64,000 nt of DNA from Massilia yuzhufengensis (GCF_900112225.1 NZ_FOLD01000001.1:1-64000); one strand, 5' to 3'. Shown: positions 12,651 through 22,565, counted from the stretch's first letter. Numbers and translations: made by a program. The notes: generated from the letters alone by a model not told the origin.

Positions 12651-13745
12651 TTAATGATCGTTCCGATTATCACTGCTGGAACCCGATGAGGCAAGTTGTT
12701 GTTGTCCGCCCATATCCAAGCCGGGTAGCCACAGCCTGAATTCAGCGCCGCCGGGGTTTTCACCCAGGCGCAGCATGCCGCCATGGACGTCGACGATCGA
12801 GCGCGCGAGGTATAAACCGAGCCCGCTGCCGGGCAGTCCATCGGCATTGCGGCCACGGTAGCCCTTGTCGAAGATGCAGGCGGCGTCTTCTTCCGGCACG
12901 CCGCTGCCTTCGTCGCGCACGGTGAATTCGACGCCGCTGCCGCTGCGGCGCGCGCCGAGGGCCACCCGGGTGCCGGCCGGCGAGAACAGCAGGGCATTGT
13001 CGACCAGGACCTTCAGCGCCAGCCGCAAGCCTTCCGGTTCGCCGCGCAGGCCCACGCTGAGTTCTTCCGCGTCGACCGCCGCCTCGCGCCCCGCTTCGCG
13101 CACCTGCTTCACGCCGGCGGCCAGCAAGTCGCGCGGCGCGATCGTGTTGGCCTGGCGCAGCTTGCCGATGGCCGCCATGCGGTCCGGCGACAGGTATTCG
13201 TCGAGCATGGCGATCAGGCGGTCGGCCGCGACCGCGATCTTGCGGTAGCGCTGGCGGGTCGGCTCGTCGGCGCCGTGGGCGGTCGCTTCCAGGCGCTGGA
13301 TGGCGCCGTCGATGGTGGCCAGTGGGGTGCGGAATTCGTGGTTCAGCATGCTCGTGAAACGGCGCTGCTCGACCAAGTGGGCGCGCTGCGGCGACAGGTC
13401 GCGCAGCAGTCCGACCAGCGCGGCGCTGCCGTCCGCATTGGCGAGCTGGGTCGAGATCACCTGCAGGCCGACCGGGTGGCCGTCCGCATTGCGCACATCG
13501 ATGTCCTGGACCACGCGCTCGCCCTGCGTGCGGCCGTGGATGCTTGCGCCGAGATGCGCCGCCAGCGGCGCGAGCGCCGCGTGCTGGCCCGCCAACGCCT
13601 GCTGCAGGGCGCCCGCCTCGTGGCCCAGCAGGGCAGTGAAGGCGGGACTCAGGTAACGCAGTGTGCAGGAAGGGAGGTCGATGCTGAACGCGATGTCGCC
13701 CGCGAGTTCGGCGATGGTGCGGAAGTGTGCGTCCGGACTGGTCAT
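12651..13745 (-). CDS. soluble PAS-domain sensor histidine kinase
   Basis: A 364-residue kinase with no signal peptide or membrane segment, so it should sense a cytoplasmic signal. An N-terminal PAS-like domain (about residues 8-118) precedes the dimerisation helix with phospho-acceptor His136 (LNHEFRTPL), then the ATPase domain with N-box 'LKVLVDNALLFSPAG', G1 'DEGSGVPEED' and G2 'GSGLGLYLARSIV'. The ATG at 13743-13745 with an AGAGAGG site was chosen; the frame stays open about 126 codons further upstream, but that stretch is antisense to the DUF3297 gene. Kinase and regulator form one operon. The stimulus is unknown. Confidence 0.9.
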   Translation of the reverse strand: MTSPDAHFRTIAELAGDIAFSIDLPSCTLRYLSPAFTALLGHEAGALQQALAGQHAALAPLAAHLGASIHGRTQGERVVQDIDVRNADGHPVGLQVISTQLANADGSAALVGLLRDLSPQRAHLVEQRRFTSMLNHEFRTPLATIDGAIQRLEATAHGADEPTRQRYRKIAVAADRLIAMLDEYLSPDRMAAIGKLRQANTIAPRDLLAAGVKQVREAGREAAVDAEELSVGLRGEPEGLRLALKVLVDNALLFSPAGTRVALGARRSGSGVEFTVRDEGSGVPEEDAACIFDKGYRGRNADGLPGSGLGLYLARSIVDVHGGMLRLGENPGGAEFRLWLPGLDMGGQQQLASSGSSSDNRNDH

Positions 13746-13896
13746 CGAAGCCTCTCTGTTATCGATGGAGCAATGAAAATTGTCAGGCAGTATATCGTTG
13801 GTTTTGTCTTCCTGTACAGGTGCACCTGACCGTGCCGATGCACGCGCAAGATGAAAAATGCGCCACGACGCGCGCAGTTGTTGGATAATTCGGTCC

Positions 13897-14145
13897 ATGA
13901 ACGATACCGCTACCCTCCCCCCGCTTCCAGACCGGCTCTCGATCGATCCGAGCAGCCCTTTCCATAACCGCGACGTCTTCCAGCACGACATCGGCATCCG
14001 CTTCAACGACAAGGACCGTACCGACGTCGAAGAGTACTGCCTGAGCGAAGGCTGGATCAAGGTCGCCGCCGGCAAGACGCTCGACCGCAAGGGCAGGCCG
14101 ATGCTGATCAAGCTGAAAGGCAAGGTCGAGGCGTTTTACAAGTAA
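13897..14145 (+). CDS. DUF3297 family protein
   Basis: An 82-residue soluble protein matching DUF3297: the conserved block 'LPDRLSIDPSSPFHN' at the N-terminus, then 'GIRFNDKDRTDVEEYC' and 'GRPMLIKLKGKVEAFY' at the C-terminus. The family is widespread in proteobacteria with no established function. The start was set at the ATG that gives the family N-terminus. It is a monocistronic gene, divergent from the histidine kinase, and ends at a strong terminator. Confidence 0.88.
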   Translation: MNDTATLPPLPDRLSIDPSSPFHNRDVFQHDIGIRFNDKDRTDVEEYCLSEGWIKVAAGKTLDRKGRPMLIKLKGKVEAFYK

Positions 14146-14167
14146 AAATCACGTCGTAAACAAAGAA

Positions 14168-14200
14168 GGGCGACTGGTGGATGCCAGTCGCCCTTTTTTT
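14168..14200 (+). terminator. intrinsic terminator of the DUF3297 gene
   Basis: A perfect 10-bp stem (14168-14177 with 14184-14193), six-base loop, followed by seven T residues, starting 23 bases after the stop codon. Confidence 0.92.
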
Positions 14201-14223
14201 GTTCACGCGGCAGACTATTACAA

Positions 14224-17200
14224 TTATTCTTCCAGCGGTGCGAAGATCGCCTGCAAGTCTTCCTGCGTCAGCGCCATCTTCTGCGATTCGCCTTCGGACA
14301 GGATCGACTGCGCCAGCTCCGATTTCTTCTGCTGCAGCAACTGGATCTTTTCTTCCAGTGTGCCCTTGGCGATCAGCTTGTAGACGAATACCGGTTTGTC
14401 CTGCCCGATGCGCCAGGCGCGGTCGGTGGCCTGGTTTTCGGCGGCCGGGTTCCACCACGGGTCGTAGTGGATCACGGTGTCGGCCGCGGTGAGGTTCAGG
14501 CCGACGCCGCCGGCTTTCAGGCTGATGAGGAAGATCGGCACCGCGCCCTGCTGGAAGGCGGCCACCTGGGCTGAACGGTCGCGCGTCTCGCCGGTGAGCA
14601 GCGCGTAGCGGATGCCGCGCGCGTCGAGTTCTTCTTCGATGAGCGCGAGCATGCTGGTGAACTGCGAGAACACGAGGATCTTGCGGCCTTCGCCGAGCAG
14701 GTCTTCGACCATCTGCATCAGGTCGAGCAGCTTGGCCGACACCGCCGCGGTGTTCTTCTTGCCCGGCATGGCTTTTACCAGGCGCGGGTCGCAGCAGACC
14801 TGGCGCAGCTTGAGCAGCGCTTCCAGGATGACGATCTGGCTGCGCGCCACGCCCTTGCGGTCGATCTCGTCGCGCACCTTCTTGTCCATCGCCAGGCGCA
14901 CCGTTTCGTAGAGGTCGCGCTGCGGGCCCGAGAGCTCGATGCGGCGCACCATCTCGGTTTTTTCCGGCAGCTCCTTGGCCACGTTGTCCTTGGTACGGCG
15001 CAGCAGGAAGGGCTTGATGCGGCGATTGAGCAGCATGCGGCGCACCGGATCGTCCTGGCGTTCGATCGGGTGGCGGAACTGGCTGTTGAAGGTTTTTTCG
15101 TCGCCCAGCAGGCCCGGCAGCAGGAAGTGGAACTGCGACCACAGCTCGCCCAGGTGGTTTTCCAGCGGGGTGCCGGACAGGCACAGGCGGTGGCGCGCGT
15201 TGAGCGAGCCGGCTGTTTGCGCCGCCTTGGAGCGGGTGTTCTTGATGTAGTGCGATTCGTCGAGGATCACCAGGTGGTAGTGGTGCTCGCGCAGCTTTTC
15301 CTCGTCGCGCGGCAGCAGCGCGTAGGTGGTGAGGACGATGTCGGCGCCGTCGATCTGGTCGAACAGGTCCATGCGCTCCTTGCCCTGCAGGAGCAGCACT
15401 TTCAGGCTCGGGGCGAAGCGCGCGGCTTCCTCGCACCAGTTGGTCATCAGGCTGGTCGGCGCGATGACGAGGGCCGGGCTGGTGAGGCGGCCGGCTTCTT
15501 TTTCGGTGAGGATGTGGGCGATGGTTTGCACGGTTTTACCCAGGCCCATGTCGTCGGCCAGGATGCCGCCGAGGTCGTACTCGCGCAGGAACTGCATCCA
15601 CGACAGGCCATCCAGCTGGTAGTCGCGCAGGGTGGCTTGCAGGCCTTTTGGCGGCTCGACTTTCTTCACCGCGCCGAACTGGCTCAGCTTGCGGCCGGTT
15701 TCGCGCAGGCGTTCGCCGCCGCTCCAGCGCAGCTCGAGGCCGCGCGCCAGTTCCTCCAGGCGCGCCGCGTCCAGCGTGGACAGGCGCATGCGGCCCTTGA
15801 TCTTGTCATTGAAGTACAGCTCGCCCAGGGTGGCCAGGATGGGCTTGAGGCGCCCCCACGGCAGCGCCACGCGGGTGCCGTCCGGCAGCGTGGCCAGGGT
15901 CTGGTCGGCTTCGGCGTGCGCGGCCAGCACGGCCGGGTCGAAGTCGTTCGGGGCGCTGCGGATCAATTGCACCAGCACCGGCAGCAGCGGCACGCGCTGG
16001 CGCGCCACGATGATGCCCAGTTCCAGTTCGAACCAGGCATTGCCCGCTTCGGCCGGTTCGTCGATGTGGGCGTACCACTCTTCGACCGGCACCACGTCGT
16101 AGCGGTACTTGGCCGATTTTTGCACGTGCCAGCCGGCGTCGGACAGCGCATCGAGGTCGTTTTCGGCGAAGCGCAGCCAGTGCGCCTGGCTGTCCAGCGC
16201 CAGTGCGCCTGCCATGGCGTTGAAGGGCGCCGTCACCGGCTTGCGGAAGCCGATTTCGTTGAGCTTGTTGAGCGCCGAGGCTTCGGCTTTCGGGTCGCGT
16301 TCGATGATCTCGGTGACGTCGCCGATCTGGCGCACCACGCGCTGGGCCGGATCGAACGACACGCGCTGGCCGTCGTAGTCGTAGGCCAGCACGGCGAAGT
16401 CGTGCCAGCGCGGCGCGCCGCCGTCCGACATCTGCACCGATTCGAGCAGCAGGTGCGGGATGGGTTTGACGTCGTTGCGCAGGCGCTGGGTGAGCGGCTG
16501 CGGCAGCGGCATCAGGCCCTGCAGGCCGTGCGCGAGCAGCAGCTGCGACACGCGCTTCTTGTCGGTGCCGGTGAGGGCCGGGGCCTGGGCCACCAGGGCC
16601 TGCAGTTCGGCCAGCGAGATGTCGATGCCGCCGCGATTGAGTTCCAATGGGCCGATCGACAGGTTGTCGATGTACCACGGCGGATCGGTCGGCAGCATGT
16701 AGTCGATCTGGTCGGCGGCGCTGTGGGTGGCGCCCTTGGCCGGTTCGACCGACCAGCCCAGCTTGGCCACGCGGCCTTCGTCGCGCCAGGCCAGGCTGGC
16801 AAGGCGCTGCGGGCCGGCCTGCAGCGGATACACCAGGCCGCCGGCCATGTCGGACCACGAGTTCGCCCACAGCAGCTTGCCCTGCTCGAGCAGCATCTGC
16901 AGCAGGATCGCGCCGACCTTGCCTTTGGGTTCGGTGGCGCTGGTGCCCTGCGCGGAGCCGCTGCGCATGGCGATGAAGAAGCGCACCAGGTCGACGTCTT
17001 CGCCTTCGAGGTAGGCCGGGGGCGCGGACAGCAGCGAGAACACTTCGCTCACCGGGCTGGCGGCGGCGACGTCGCCGTTCGGGCGCAGGCGCGCCTTGCA
17101 CAGGCAGATGGCCACGTGGCGGCCGCCGCTGGTGGGCGCCATCACGTAGACAAACTTGTACTGCACGGCCTTCGGATCGACGACCTCGTCGGTCAGTTTA

Positions 17201-17337
17201 GGCTGGGGATGCGCCGCCGCTTCGACCCGTTGCAGCCAGCTCACCACCGGCGCGGGCAGGGCGGGAGCGCGTGCGGGAGCGCGGACAACCGGTGTGGCGT
17301 CGCTGGCGTTCTCGCGGTGATCATCGACTGTGTGCAT
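14224..17337 (-). CDS. SNF2-family DEAD/DEAH box helicase
   Basis: A 1037-residue SNF2/Swi2-type ATPase. Motif I 'LADDMGLGKT' is near residue 599, the DEAH-type box 'DESHYIKN' near residue 692, and the second RecA domain ends with 'ENQATDRAWRIGQ' (motif VI). The first 500 residues form a poorly conserved N-terminal region without a SWIM zinc motif that I can see. Bacterial SNF2 proteins translocate on duplex DNA or remodel nucleic-acid complexes; the exact role here is unknown. The ATG at 17335-17337 was preferred to a start 14 codons upstream, but neither has a good ribosome-binding site. Confidence 0.88.
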   Translation of the reverse strand: MHTVDDHRENASDATPVVRAPARAPALPAPVVSWLQRVEAAAHPQPKLTDEVVDPKAVQYKFVYVMAPTSGGRHVAICLCKARLRPNGDVAAASPVSEVFSLLSAPPAYLEGEDVDLVRFFIAMRSGSAQGTSATEPKGKVGAILLQMLLEQGKLLWANSWSDMAGGLVYPLQAGPQRLASLAWRDEGRVAKLGWSVEPAKGATHSAADQIDYMLPTDPPWYIDNLSIGPLELNRGGIDISLAELQALVAQAPALTGTDKKRVSQLLLAHGLQGLMPLPQPLTQRLRNDVKPIPHLLLESVQMSDGGAPRWHDFAVLAYDYDGQRVSFDPAQRVVRQIGDVTEIIERDPKAEASALNKLNEIGFRKPVTAPFNAMAGALALDSQAHWLRFAENDLDALSDAGWHVQKSAKYRYDVVPVEEWYAHIDEPAEAGNAWFELELGIIVARQRVPLLPVLVQLIRSAPNDFDPAVLAAHAEADQTLATLPDGTRVALPWGRLKPILATLGELYFNDKIKGRMRLSTLDAARLEELARGLELRWSGGERLRETGRKLSQFGAVKKVEPPKGLQATLRDYQLDGLSWMQFLREYDLGGILADDMGLGKTVQTIAHILTEKEAGRLTSPALVIAPTSLMTNWCEEAARFAPSLKVLLLQGKERMDLFDQIDGADIVLTTYALLPRDEEKLREHHYHLVILDESHYIKNTRSKAAQTAGSLNARHRLCLSGTPLENHLGELWSQFHFLLPGLLGDEKTFNSQFRHPIERQDDPVRRMLLNRRIKPFLLRRTKDNVAKELPEKTEMVRRIELSGPQRDLYETVRLAMDKKVRDEIDRKGVARSQIVILEALLKLRQVCCDPRLVKAMPGKKNTAAVSAKLLDLMQMVEDLLGEGRKILVFSQFTSMLALIEEELDARGIRYALLTGETRDRSAQVAAFQQGAVPIFLISLKAGGVGLNLTAADTVIHYDPWWNPAAENQATDRAWRIGQDKPVFVYKLIAKGTLEEKIQLLQQKKSELAQSILSEGESQKMALTQEDLQAIFAPLEE

Positions 17338-17589
17338 GGGTCTCGTGGTGTCAGTATTAAAAACGACAATAAATACCATTATCCTTCATACGGGCACTTC
17401 CGTTTTGTTCGGAATCGCACGTAGCGGGCAAAACTTCCACGCGCCTGCGCCTTCCTTGCGCGGGCATGTGAATTCGTTGTGCACAGCCGACTGTTCTCGC
17501 ATGATCACGTGACGCTGTCAAGACTGGCGCATCCGCCACGTTTGCGTATGATTGTTTGCTTGACCTTTTGACGCATTTGATTCACGCCC

Positions 17590-19941
17590 ATGCTGCCTTC
17601 CATCGAACAACGCCTCGCCCTCGAACTGTCCGCCAAACCAGCGCAGGTGGCCGCCGCCGTCGCCCTGCTCGACGAAGGCGCCACCGTCCCCTTCATCGCG
17701 CGCTACCGCAAGGAAGCCACCGGCGGGCTCGACGACATCCAGCTGCGCCTGCTGGAAGAGCGCCTGCGCTACCTGCGCGAACTCGAAGACCGGCGCGCCT
17801 CGATCATCGCGTCGATCACGGAACAGAACAAGATGACGCCGGCGCTGCTGCAGTCGATCGCCCTGGCCGAAGACAAGACCCGCCTGGAAGACCTCTACCT
17901 GCCCTACAAGCAGAAGCGCCGCACCAAGGCGCAGATCGCGATCGAAGCGGGCCTGGCGCCGCTGGCCGAGGCCCTGCTGGCCGACCCCACGCTCACGCCC
18001 GAAGAAGCAGCCGGCGCCTACCTGCGCGACGCCTTCACCAACGACGATGGCGGCGCCAACCCGGGCGTGCCCGATGCGAAGGCTGCACTGGACGGCGCGC
18101 GCCAGATCCTGATGGAGCGCTTCGCCGAAGACGCGACCCTGCTGCAATCGCTGCGCGACTACGTGCGCGAGCACGGCGTGGTGGAGTCGAAAGTCGTCGC
18201 CGGCCAGGAAGACGCGGGCGAAAAATTCGCCGACTATTTCGACTATTCCGAGACCCTGGGCACCATCCCTTCGCACCGCGCGCTGGCGCTGATGCGCGGA
18301 CGCCGCGAAGGCGTGCTCGATGTCGTGCTGCGGCTCGATACCGAAAGCGAAAAGCCGAAGTGGGACGCGCCGCACAACCCCTGCGAAGGCCGCATCTGCG
18401 CCGCCTTCGGCATCAAGAACAATGGCCGCCCGGCCGACAAGTGGCTGGCGGACACCGCGCGCTGGACCTGGCGCGTGAAGAGCTTCATGTACATCGAAAC
18501 CGAATTGATGGGCGCGCTGCGTGAGAAGGCCGAACTCGATGCGATCGGCGTCTTCGCGCGCAACCTGAAAGCCCTGCTGCTGGCGGCGCCGGCCGGCCCG
18601 CGCGCGACCATGGGCCTGGACCCGGGCCTGCGCACCGGCGTGAAAGTGGCGGTGGTCGACGCCACCGGCAAGGTGGTCGATACCGCCACCATCTACCCGC
18701 ACCAGCCGCGCAACGACTGGGACGGCGCGCTGCACACGCTGGGCCAGCTGGCGGCGAAACACAATGTGTCGCTCATCTCGATCGGCAACGGCACCGCCTC
18801 GCGCGAAACCGACAAGCTGGCCGGCGACCTGATCAAGCAGAATCAAGAGCTCAAGCTCCAGAAGATCGTCGTGTCGGAAGCCGGCGCCTCGGTGTATTCG
18901 GCGTCCGAATTCGCGTCGCGCGAACTGCCCGACCTTGATGTGTCGATCCGCGGCGCGGTCTCGATCGCGCGCCGCCTGCAGGACCCGCTGGCCGAACTGG
19001 TGAAGATCGACCCGAAATCGATCGGCGTGGGCCAGTACCAGCACGACGTCTCGCAAACCCAGCTCGCGCGCTCGCTCGACGCGGTGGTGGAAGACTGCGT
19101 GAACGCGGTGGGCGTGGACGTGAACACGGCATCAAGCGCGCTGCTGGCGCGCGTGTCGGGTTTGTCATCCAGCGTGGCGCAGGGCATCGTGGCCTACCGC
19201 GACCTGAAGGGCGCGTTCGCCTCGCGCGCGGCCTTGAAGAGCGTGCCGCGCCTGGGCGACAAGACCTTCGAGCAGGCAGCCGGCTTCCTGCGCGTGATGA
19301 ACGGCGAGAACCCGCTCGACGCGTCGGCGGTGCACCCGGAATCGTATCCGGTGGTGCAGAAGATCCTGCTTGATACCAAACGCGACATGAAGAACGTGAT
19401 CGGCGACGCTGCGCTGATCAAGTCGCTGAACCCGGCAAAGTACGCGGACGAGAAGTTCGGCGTGCCGACCGTGACCGACATTTTGAAAGAGCTGGAAAAG
19501 CCGGGGCGCGACCCGCGTCCGGAATTCACCACCGCCACCTTCAAGGAAGGCGTGGAAGCCATTTCCGACCTGCGCCCCGACATGATCCTGGAAGGCGTGG
19601 TCACCAACGTGGCGGCCTTCGGCGCGTTCGTGGACATCGGCGTGCACCAGGATGGCCTGGTGCACATCTCGGCGCTGTCGAATACCTTCGTCAAGGATCC
19701 GCACACCGTGGTCAAGGCCGGCCAGGTGGTCAAGGTCAAAGTGCTGGAAGTGGACCCCAAGCGCAAGCGCATCGCGCTGACCATGCGCCTGACCGACAGC
19801 GCGCCGCAGCCCGGCGCCAAACCCGAGCAGCGCGCCGACCGCAACGACGGCAAGCGCCTGGCCCAGCACCAGCGCCAGGAAAAACCAGCGCCCGCAGCGG
19901 GCGGCGCGATGGCGGAGGCCTTCGCCAAGCTGCGCAAGTAA
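17590..19941 (+). CDS. tex: Tex family RNA-binding transcription accessory protein
   Basis: A 783-residue cytoplasmic nucleic-acid-binding protein, close in length to E. coli Tex (773). The N-terminal helical region opens with '[19 protein letters not shown]', the YqgF-like domain begins near residue 340 ([17 protein letters not shown]), helix-hairpin-helix repeats lie around residues 500-570 and a C-terminal S1 RNA-binding domain spans about 664-735 ([20 protein letters not shown]). Tex homologues relate to the eukaryotic elongation factor Spt6 and affect toxin expression and stress resistance in several pathogens. Single gene, divergent from the helicase. Confidence 0.96.
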   Translation: MLPSIEQRLALELSAKPAQVAAAVALLDEGATVPFIARYRKEATGGLDDIQLRLLEERLRYLRELEDRRASIIASITEQNKMTPALLQSIALAEDKTRLEDLYLPYKQKRRTKAQIAIEAGLAPLAEALLADPTLTPEEAAGAYLRDAFTNDDGGANPGVPDAKAALDGARQILMERFAEDATLLQSLRDYVREHGVVESKVVAGQEDAGEKFADYFDYSETLGTIPSHRALALMRGRREGVLDVVLRLDTESEKPKWDAPHNPCEGRICAAFGIKNNGRPADKWLADTARWTWRVKSFMYIETELMGALREKAELDAIGVFARNLKALLLAAPAGPRATMGLDPGLRTGVKVAVVDATGKVVDTATIYPHQPRNDWDGALHTLGQLAAKHNVSLISIGNGTASRETDKLAGDLIKQNQELKLQKIVVSEAGASVYSASEFASRELPDLDVSIRGAVSIARRLQDPLAELVKIDPKSIGVGQYQHDVSQTQLARSLDAVVEDCVNAVGVDVNTASSALLARVSGLSSSVAQGIVAYRDLKGAFASRAALKSVPRLGDKTFEQAAGFLRVMNGENPLDASAVHPESYPVVQKILLDTKRDMKNVIGDAALIKSLNPAKYADEKFGVPTVTDILKELEKPGRDPRPEFTTATFKEGVEAISDLRPDMILEGVVTNVAAFGAFVDIGVHQDGLVHISALSNTFVKDPHTVVKAGQVVKVKVLEVDPKRKRIALTMRLTDSAPQPGAKPEQRADRNDGKRLAQHQRQEKPAPAAGGAMAEAFAKLRK

Positions 19942-19982
19942 GCGCACCACCGGCGGAAACGCCGCTTGCCTGGCAAGAAAAT

Positions 19983-20086
19983 GTAGGGTGGCCGGCTTCG
20001 CCGGCCGCGCGTCCGGATCACCGACGCACTGTGTGGCAGACCACGCCGGAGCTGAGCGCGCGGCCGGGGAAACCCGGCCGCCCTAC
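19983..20086. repeat. 104-bp inverted repeat element, second repeat family
   Basis: The element starts GTAGGGTGGCCGG and ends CCGGCCGCCCTAC, a 13-bp terminal inverted repeat with one mismatch. Each arm also folds on itself (GGCCGGC-TTC-GCCGGCC and GGCCGGG-GAAA-CCCGGCC). It fills the gap between convergent tex and the small membrane protein gene and may serve as their shared terminator. It differs in sequence from the CGTCGTTCC family. Confidence 0.8.
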
Positions 20087-20087
20087 C

Positions 20088-20372
20088 TCAGCGGTGCTTG
20101 AAGTACACGCCCACCAGGTAGATACCCAGGCAGGCAAAGCCGATCAGCAGCATGCGCGACTGCGCCATGGCCGGGACGCCGGTCTTCTTGATGTGCATGG
20201 CGTCGCGCACCAGCAACAGCGCATACGCCAGCGCCGACACGCCGCACAGGAAGTCGCCGGCGCCGCCACGCAGGACGCCCCCGACGAGGTTGATCACGCC
20301 CGGGATGCCGAGGATGGTCGCGATGACGAGGTTGGACGTGGCGGAGGGACCGCGGCGGGGTGGCTGTTGCAT
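20088..20372 (-). CDS. small membrane protein, paralogue of its neighbour
   Basis: A 94-residue protein with three predicted membrane segments (about residues 14-33, 40-55 and 70-90). I do not recognise the family. It aligns over its whole length with the product of the next gene upstream: both have Ile-Pro-Gly-Val after the first helix and a 'LxGxACxGxxxxxV' third helix. The ATG at 20370-20372 was chosen because the helices start directly after it. The 3' end touches the repeat at 19983-20086. Function unknown. Confidence 0.72.
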   Translation of the reverse strand: MQQPPRRGPSATSNLVIATILGIPGVINLVGGVLRGGAGDFLCGVSALAYALLLVRDAMHIKKTGVPAMAQSRMLLIGFACLGIYLVGVYFKHR

Positions 20373-20449
20373 GGCGTGGACCTGGGATGTTTGGAAATCC
20401 GCGCGATCATACAACAGTCGCGGCCCGGCCGTAACCGCAGCGGCTGGCC

Positions 20450-20761
20450 TCAGGCGAAGATGCGCATGGCGCTGGCGCCGACCTTGACGACGAAGCACAG
20501 GCAGAACAGCCCGAAGCAGGCGTAGCCGACCAGCGTGGTGCGGGGCGAGGCGATCGCGAGGCGCTTGTCGCGCCAGGACTGCACGGCGCAGTACAGCAGG
20601 AAGGCCCCGGCCAGCAGCTGGGTGGTGCCCAGCATGACATCTTCCAGCGGATCCTGGAACATCCCCGTCATCGCATCGTACACGCCCGGAATGACGAAGA
20701 ACGCAGCCATGATCCACAGCAGGGGCGACGGCATGGAGGCAAACCCCCGGTATGTAGTCAT
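20450..20761 (-). CDS. small membrane protein, paralogue of its neighbour
   Basis: A 103-residue protein with three hydrophobic segments (around residues 13-33, 40-60 and 78-97), with a GGGAG ribosome-binding site six bases before the ATG. It shares the IPGV motif and the cysteine-containing third helix with the downstream gene 77 bp away, so the two probably arose by tandem duplication and then diverged. No signal peptide beyond the first helix and no recognisable catalytic motif. Function unknown. Confidence 0.75.
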   Translation of the reverse strand: MTTYRGFASMPSPLLWIMAAFFVIPGVYDAMTGMFQDPLEDVMLGTTQLLAGAFLLYCAVQSWRDKRLAIASPRTTLVGYACFGLFCLCFVVKVGASAMRIFA

Positions 20762-20928
20762 GATGACTCCCGTTCGAATGGCATGCGAACCATCATAGCG
20801 GGCTTTTTTCGCCAAAAACGCGTAGATTGTCACGCCGGGACGCAGGCCCCCCGCTGCCGCCCATGCCCGCCCAGCCGAATTCTTATAAAATGTCGGCATC
20901 CCACCCATTCTCACTGAAGGCTAATCAC

Positions 20929-21243
20929 ATGAGCGACGTACAAACCTGGATCAAAGACACCGTGGACTCCACCCCGGTCGTGCTCTTCATGAAGGGTACC
21001 GCCCAGTTCCCGCAATGCGGTTTCTCGGGCCGCGCCATCCAGATCCTGAAAGCCTGCGGCGTCGAGAACATCGCCACCGTCAACGTGCTGGACGACCCGG
21101 AAGTTCGCCAGGGCATCAAGGACTACTCGAACTGGCCAACCATTCCCCAACTCTACGTGCGCGGCGAGTTCATCGGCGGCTCGGACATCATGAACGAGAT
21201 GTACGAATCGGGCGAACTGAAAACCCTGCTGAACAATGGCTGA
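20929..21243 (+). CDS. grxD: monothiol glutaredoxin, Grx4/GrxD family
   Basis: A 104-residue monothiol glutaredoxin with the CGFS active site at residues 30-33 and the glutathione-binding motif 'WPTIPQLYV'. Proteins of this family bind a labile 2Fe-2S cluster with glutathione and deliver it to target proteins, often together with BolA. A TATAAA box (20884-20889) about 40 bases upstream of the ATG is a good -10 candidate. The start codon is the one that follows GAAGG and gives the family N-terminus MSDVQTWI. The 3' end overlaps ubiX by eight bases. Confidence 0.95.
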   Translation: MSDVQTWIKDTVDSTPVVLFMKGTAQFPQCGFSGRAIQILKACGVENIATVNVLDDPEVRQGIKDYSNWPTIPQLYVRGEFIGGSDIMNEMYESGELKTLLNNG

Positions 21244-21829
21244 CCGGCCGCGCCGGATCGTTGTCGCCATCACCGGCGCAACCGGCGCGACCTATGGCGT
21301 GCAGCTGCTCAAGCGGCTGGGCGCCACTCCCGGCGTCGAGACCCACCTGGTCATGTCCGACGCCGCCTCCCTCACCCTGCACCAGGAACTCGGCCTGCAG
21401 CGGCGCGACGCCGAAGCGCTGGCCCACGTCGTCCACCGCAACCGCGACATCGGCGCGTCGATTGCGAGCGGCTCGTTCCAGACCGACGGCATGGTGATCG
21501 CGCCCTGTTCCATGAAAACGCTGGCGGCCGTTGCCCACGCCCTGTCGGACAACCTGGTCACGCGGGCCGCGGATGTGATGCTCAAGGAAAGGCGCAGGCT
21601 GGTGCTGATGGTGCGCGAAACGCCGTTCAACCTGGCGCACCTGCGCAATATGACCGCCGTGACGGAAATGGGGGGCATCGTGTTCCCGCCCCTGCCGAGC
21701 TTCTACCAGCGCCCGGCGACCATCGAGGAGATGGTCGAACACACGGTCGACCGGGCGGTCGACCTGCTCGGGCTCGACAACGCCCTTGCCCCGCGCTGGG
21801 GCGGCATGAAAAGCGCGCCGGACGCCTGA
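21236..21829 (+). CDS. ubiX: UbiX flavin prenyltransferase
   Basis: A 197-residue enzyme that attaches a prenyl group to FMN to make the prenylated flavin used by UbiD-type decarboxylases, including ubiquinone synthesis. The FMN-binding motif '[11 protein letters not shown]' is near residues 12-22, and the family block '[20 protein letters not shown]' covers the active site. It starts inside the grxD 3' end (ATGGCTGA), so the two are translationally coupled. Length is normal. Confidence 0.95.
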   Translation: MADRPRRIVVAITGATGATYGVQLLKRLGATPGVETHLVMSDAASLTLHQELGLQRRDAEALAHVVHRNRDIGASIASGSFQTDGMVIAPCSMKTLAAVAHALSDNLVTRAADVMLKERRRLVLMVRETPFNLAHLRNMTAVTEMGGIVFPPLPSFYQRPATIEEMVEHTVDRAVDLLGLDNALAPRWGGMKSAPDA

Positions 21830-21855
21830 CCGGCGCCCCGGCTGCACTCAGCCGT

Positions 21856-22029
21856 TCAACGCTTGTCGCCGTCGAACGGGTCGTCGGCCTTCTTTGCTTC
21901 GCGCGCTTCCTCAATCATCCGCCGCCGGGCGTTACGTTGTCGCATGACCTCGGCATGGCGCGCCGCCGTCATGGGCGGTGCGGTCATCAATTCCTTGAGC
22001 TGGGCGGTGTTGGCGTAATTGTTTCGCAT
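21856..22029 (-). CDS. 57-residue hypothetical protein
   Basis: An open frame of 57 codons from ATG (22027-22029) to TGA (21856-21858), preceded by AAGGAG ten bases upstream. The product is very rich in Arg, Ala, Met and Lys: it begins MRNNYANTAQLKELM, continues with 'RHAEVMRQRNARRRMIEEA' and ends acidic (ADDPFDGDKR). It looks like one long amphipathic, probably coiled helix. I do not recognise it. The good ribosome-binding site and the sensible composition favour a real gene, and its length explains why automatic callers could miss it. Confidence 0.6.
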   Translation of the reverse strand: MRNNYANTAQLKELMTAPPMTAARHAEVMRQRNARRRMIEEAREAKKADDPFDGDKR

Positions 22030-22145
22030 ACGGCAGCTGCTCCTTGACGTGACGGGTGGCGGCGGATCCGCTCGCCACCAACCGATTATGGACTACCTCC
22101 GGCCGTTTGTGCGTTCCGGAAGTCACGAAAAGTGCAGTTACGAAA

Positions 22146-22565
22146 CTATTTTTGCTCGGGCTTCTGGTGATTCATGCGCACCAGCATGCGAATGAATTCG
22201 CGTGCGAGCTGGCGATGATGCTCATCCAGGCGTTGCAGGTCAGCAATAAGCTTGACGTCGGCCGATTCGAAACGTGCGCTGCCATTGGCGGCATCGCCGT
22301 TGCCGGCCACGTTGTCGGTGCCGCCGAAGCGCAGCCAGTCCGCCGGCACGCCCAGCCACTGGGCAATCATGCGCAGTTTTTCCTGGGTCGGGATGGCTTC
22401 GCCCACCAGCCACTTGCGCGCGGCATGGACGGTGATCGGGCGGCCTTCGAAGCGGATGTTGAATTCCCTGGCGAGGCGGGTCGGGCTATCGGGCGAGTAG
22501 TGGGCGTTCTTCAGCGCCTGCTGCAGGCGCCCACTGAAGCTCTCCCGTTCATTAGTTGAATTCAT
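22146..22565 (-). CDS. helix-turn-helix transcriptional regulator
   Basis: A 139-residue protein with a phage-repressor-like helix-turn-helix region in its first 75 residues: 'TRLAREFNIRFEGRPITVHAARKWL' places a recognition helix near residue 50, followed by 'EKLRMIAQWLGVPADWLRFG', the usual fourth helix of this class. The C-terminal half is a charged helix with no protease or ligand motif. It is transcribed alone, and the AT-rich leader (22566-22760) may hold its operator. Targets unknown. Confidence 0.75.
   Translation of the reverse strand: MNSTNERESFSGRLQQALKNAHYSPDSPTRLAREFNIRFEGRPITVHAARKWLVGEAIPTQEKLRMIAQWLGVPADWLRFGGTDNVAGNGDAANGSARFESADVKLIADLQRLDEHHRQLAREFIRMLVRMNHQKPEQK

Noticed and set aside
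13746-14123. A longer N-terminus (126 codons) for the histidine kinase
   Set aside because: The added part is antisense to the DUF3297 gene and does not look like a protein domain, while the internal ATG has a good ribosome-binding site.
15070-17424. A 784-codon open frame on the plus strand
   Set aside because: Antisense to the SNF2 helicase gene, which has all helicase motifs.
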